Shown here in pieces: positions 5,810 to 6,621 of a stretch of DNA of 6,621 bases; positions within the stretch are counted from its first letter, which is position 1; the number at the start of each line of letters is the position of its first letter. Origin of the DNA: Gemmatimonadota bacterium (lineage in GTDB: Bacteria > Gemmatimonadota > Gemmatimonadetes > Gemmatimonadales > GWC2-71-9); the NCBI GenBank assembly GCA_003222235.1, contig QHVD01000250.1, forward strand, positions 1 to 6,621, read 5' to 3'. Made by a program: the position numbers and the translations under genes. The notes beneath the pieces are model-generated. The model was given only the letters and a program-made list of their open reading frames with translations. It had not been told where the DNA came from and searched no databases.

Positions 5810-5899
5810 GGCGGACGGGCGGACTGGGGGACGGGCGGACAGAAAGATCGGTGCGTTGCGCGCTTTCTGTCCGCCTGACCCTCCGACCGCCTGTCCGCC
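5810..5899. repeat. fMet-Val spacer long hairpin, GGCGGACN word (element S3)
   Basis: Arms 5810-5846 and 5863-5899 pair without gaps: 34 of 37 positions, three of them G/T. The loop is 16 nt. The left arm is GGCGGACG, GGCGGACT, GGGGGACG, GGCGGACA and GAAAG, an 8-nt word array; the right arm is its reverse complement. It starts 4 nt after tRNA-fMet and ends 7 nt before tRNA-Val. Confidence 0.93.
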
Positions 5900-5906
5900 G
5901 TTTCAT

Positions 5907-5980
5907 GGGCGGTTAGCTCAGTTGGTTAGAGCGCCACGTTGACATCGTGGAGGTCACTAGTTCGAATCTAGTACCGCCCA
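5907..5980 (+). tRNA. tRNA-Val(GAC)
   Basis: A complete 74-nt cloverleaf: acceptor GGGCGGT/ACCGCCC, D arm GCTC-AGTTGGTTA-GAGC, anticodon stem CCACG/CGTGG with loop TTGACAT (anticodon GAC), and T arm ACTAG-TTCGAAT-CTAGT. The discriminator is A and CCA is not encoded. Confidence 0.97.
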
Positions 5981-5981
5981 C

Positions 5982-6211
5982 CTCAATCCCAGCTGGGATG
6001 GAGACGGACAGACGGTGAGTGCGTAGGCAGACGGCAAGAGAGACGGCGAGACGTCTAGACGGCTAGCGGTGGTCAGGAATGAGGGCACAGGGTCGCGACT
6101 ACCTTGATCCTCGCTGCCAGTAACCGCTAGACGTCTCGCCGTCTAGACGTCTCTCTAGCCCTCTGCCTAACCGTCTGGCCGTCTGTGGACTCAATGCCAG
6201 CAGGGAATGAG
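5982..6211. repeat. Val-Arg spacer long inverted repeat, AGACGGNN word (element S4)
   Basis: Positions 6024-6070 pair with 6123-6169 without gaps over 47 nt with eight mismatches. After a bulge at 6017-6022, 6002-6016 pairs with about 6170-6185. The left arm contains 8-nt units AGACGGAC, AGACGGTG, AGACGGCG, AGACGTCT and AGACGGCT. The loop is 6071-6122. Outside the arms lie two related 22-nt sequences, 5982-6003 and 6190-6211, with 18 matches in direct orientation. The first contains the perfect palindrome ATCCCAGCTGGGAT (5986-5999). Confidence 0.88.
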
Positions 6212-6213
6212 TG

Positions 6214-6287
6214 GCGCCCATAGCTCAACTGGATAGAGCGCTTGGCTACGGACCAAGAGGCTGGGGGTTCGAGTCCTCCTGGGCGCA
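6214..6287 (+). tRNA. tRNA-Arg(ACG)
   Basis: A complete 74-nt cloverleaf: acceptor GCGCCCA/TGGGCGC, D arm GCTC-AACTGGATA-GAGC, anticodon stem CTTGG/CCAAG with loop CTACGGA. The anticodon ACG is normally deaminated to ICG by TadA. The T arm GGGGG-TTCGAGT-CCTCC has one G-U. CCA is not encoded. Confidence 0.97.
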
Positions 6288-6291
6288 TCAG

Positions 6292-6368
6292 GCTAGACGC
6301 ACAGACGCGGCAGACGCAGCAGACGCACAGGGATGGCCGCGGTTGCGCTGCGTGTCTGTGCGTCTAGC
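6292..6368. repeat. Arg-Pro spacer inverted repeat, NAGACGCN word (element S5)
   Basis: Positions 6292-6309 pair with 6351-6368 over 18 nt, with one G/T. The left arm is TAGACGCA, CAGACGCG, then CAGACGCA twice with one-base shifts. Its first 18 nt are identical to the reverse complement of the right arm of S1, about 0.7 kb away. It starts 4 nt after tRNA-Arg and ends 4 nt before tRNA-Pro. Confidence 0.9.
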
Positions 6369-6372
6369 AGTT

Positions 6373-6447
6373 CGGGGCGTAGCGCAGCCCGGTTAGCGCG
6401 CCTGGTTCGGGACCAGGAGGTCGGTGGTTCAAATCCACTCGCCCCGA
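6373..6447 (+). tRNA. tRNA-Pro(CGG)
   Basis: A complete 75-nt cloverleaf: acceptor CGGGGCG/CGCCCCG, D arm GCGC-AGCCCGGTTA-GCGC, anticodon stem CCTGG/CCAGG with loop TTCGGGA (anticodon CGG), and T arm GGTGG-TTCAAAT-CCACT with one G-U. The discriminator is A and CCA is not encoded. Last tRNA in the window. No T-rich terminator follows, although GTGGCAAC (6454-6461) can pair with GTTGCCAC (6477-6484). Confidence 0.97.
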
Positions 6448-6453
6448 CTTTTC

Positions 6454-6619
6454 GTGGCAACGACTTACTAATCCCGGTTGCCACATCGGTTGCCACTTCT
6501 CCTGCAGTTTCCTTGCGGTCGAGCCGCTCGCGTGCCTCGTTGAGCCGCTCCACTCGCTCCCGCTCGTAGCCAGCCGTCACACGGAGGCTACACTGGCCAA
6601 CCCACCAGCCAGCGAGTTG
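6454..6619 (-). other. Open frame entering from the right edge, possible partial gene end
   Basis: A minus-strand frame is open from the window edge and reads a charged, probably helical stretch (YERERVERLNEARERLDR). It continues with a small direct repeat, VAT-D-VAT, from two copies of GTGGCAACC 12 nt apart. It has no stop before tRNA-Pro and would continue antisense through the tRNA to 6293, which is typical of spurious frames. Synonymous sites near its end are less GC-rich than in neighbouring genes. It could be the end of a gene beyond the window, such as an integrase next to a tRNA, but no catalytic motif is visible. Confidence 0.2.
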
Positions 6620-6621
6620 GA

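Noticed and set aside
4153..6368. Bias of arm mismatches toward G-U pairs in the transcribed strand, which would indicate RNA-level selection
   Set aside because: Counting E1, E2, E3, S1, S3 and S5 gives about six G-U against four A-C in the sense orientation. That is too few and too even to support the claim, although S3 alone has three G-U and no A-C.
6211..6580. Plus and minus frames over tRNA-Arg and tRNA-Pro (e.g. GASGFEPPTSWSRTRRA)
   Set aside because: These are also tRNA translations of the common spurious type. Only the part beyond 6454 is kept, as a low-confidence possible gene end.

Overview
The window is GC-rich bacterial DNA (roughly two-thirds G+C by eye) with dense coding and short gaps. 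It carries an intermembrane lipid transport (Mla/MCE) operon, so the cell envelope is probably diderm. It also has a short primary-type sigma factor without a region 1.1 and six tRNA genes without encoded CCA. A short RpoD of this kind is familiar from the FCB group (Bacteroidota, Gemmatimonadota and relatives). With this GC content a Gemmatimonadota-like soil or sediment bacterium is my best guess, but that is inference.

Layout. All protein genes lie on the minus strand and read right to left. The order is an RpoD-type sigma factor (5261-4272), mlaE-mlaF-mlaD (4140-1650, each junction a 4-nt ATGA overlap), then a NUDIX hydrolase and an AraC-type regulator (1508-238, joined by a GTGA overlap). 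Diverging from the sigma gene, on the plus strand, a TTGACA-N17-TAAGAT promoter (5332-5360) with A-tracts upstream drives a tRNA cluster: Ala(GGC), Gly(GCC), initiator Met(CAT), Val(GAC), Arg(ACG), Pro(CGG). Past the tRNAs, 6448-6621 has a different texture and holds at most the end of a minus-strand frame running off the window.

The genes look like ordinary housekeeping functions. The unusual part is the gaps between them. Almost every gap is filled by an inverted-repeat element whose arms are short tandem arrays of a 7-8 nt word, read forward in one arm and in reverse complement in the other, around a unique loop. The word differs by locus: TGCGGAR in two elements (48-232, 1525-1644), a GTGACGT-like word around the sigma terminator (4153-4265), NAGACGCN in the Ala-Gly and Arg-Pro spacers, GGCGGACN in the fMet-Val spacer (with a half copy before fMet), and AGACGGNN in the Val-Arg spacer. 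The three elements after protein genes all begin 5-7 nt after a stop codon. Three tRNA-spacer elements begin 4-6 nt after one tRNA and end 4-6 nt before the next. The best arms are 37 nt gapless with 34 pairs, and 29 nt with one mismatch.

The combination suggests one class of intergenic palindromic word-array elements with a diversifying word. They could be transcript-end hairpins, RNA-processing spacers or small mobile or amplifying repeats. Short tandemly repeated heptanucleotides (STRR) of cyanobacteria are a known loose parallel. The function here is unknown.
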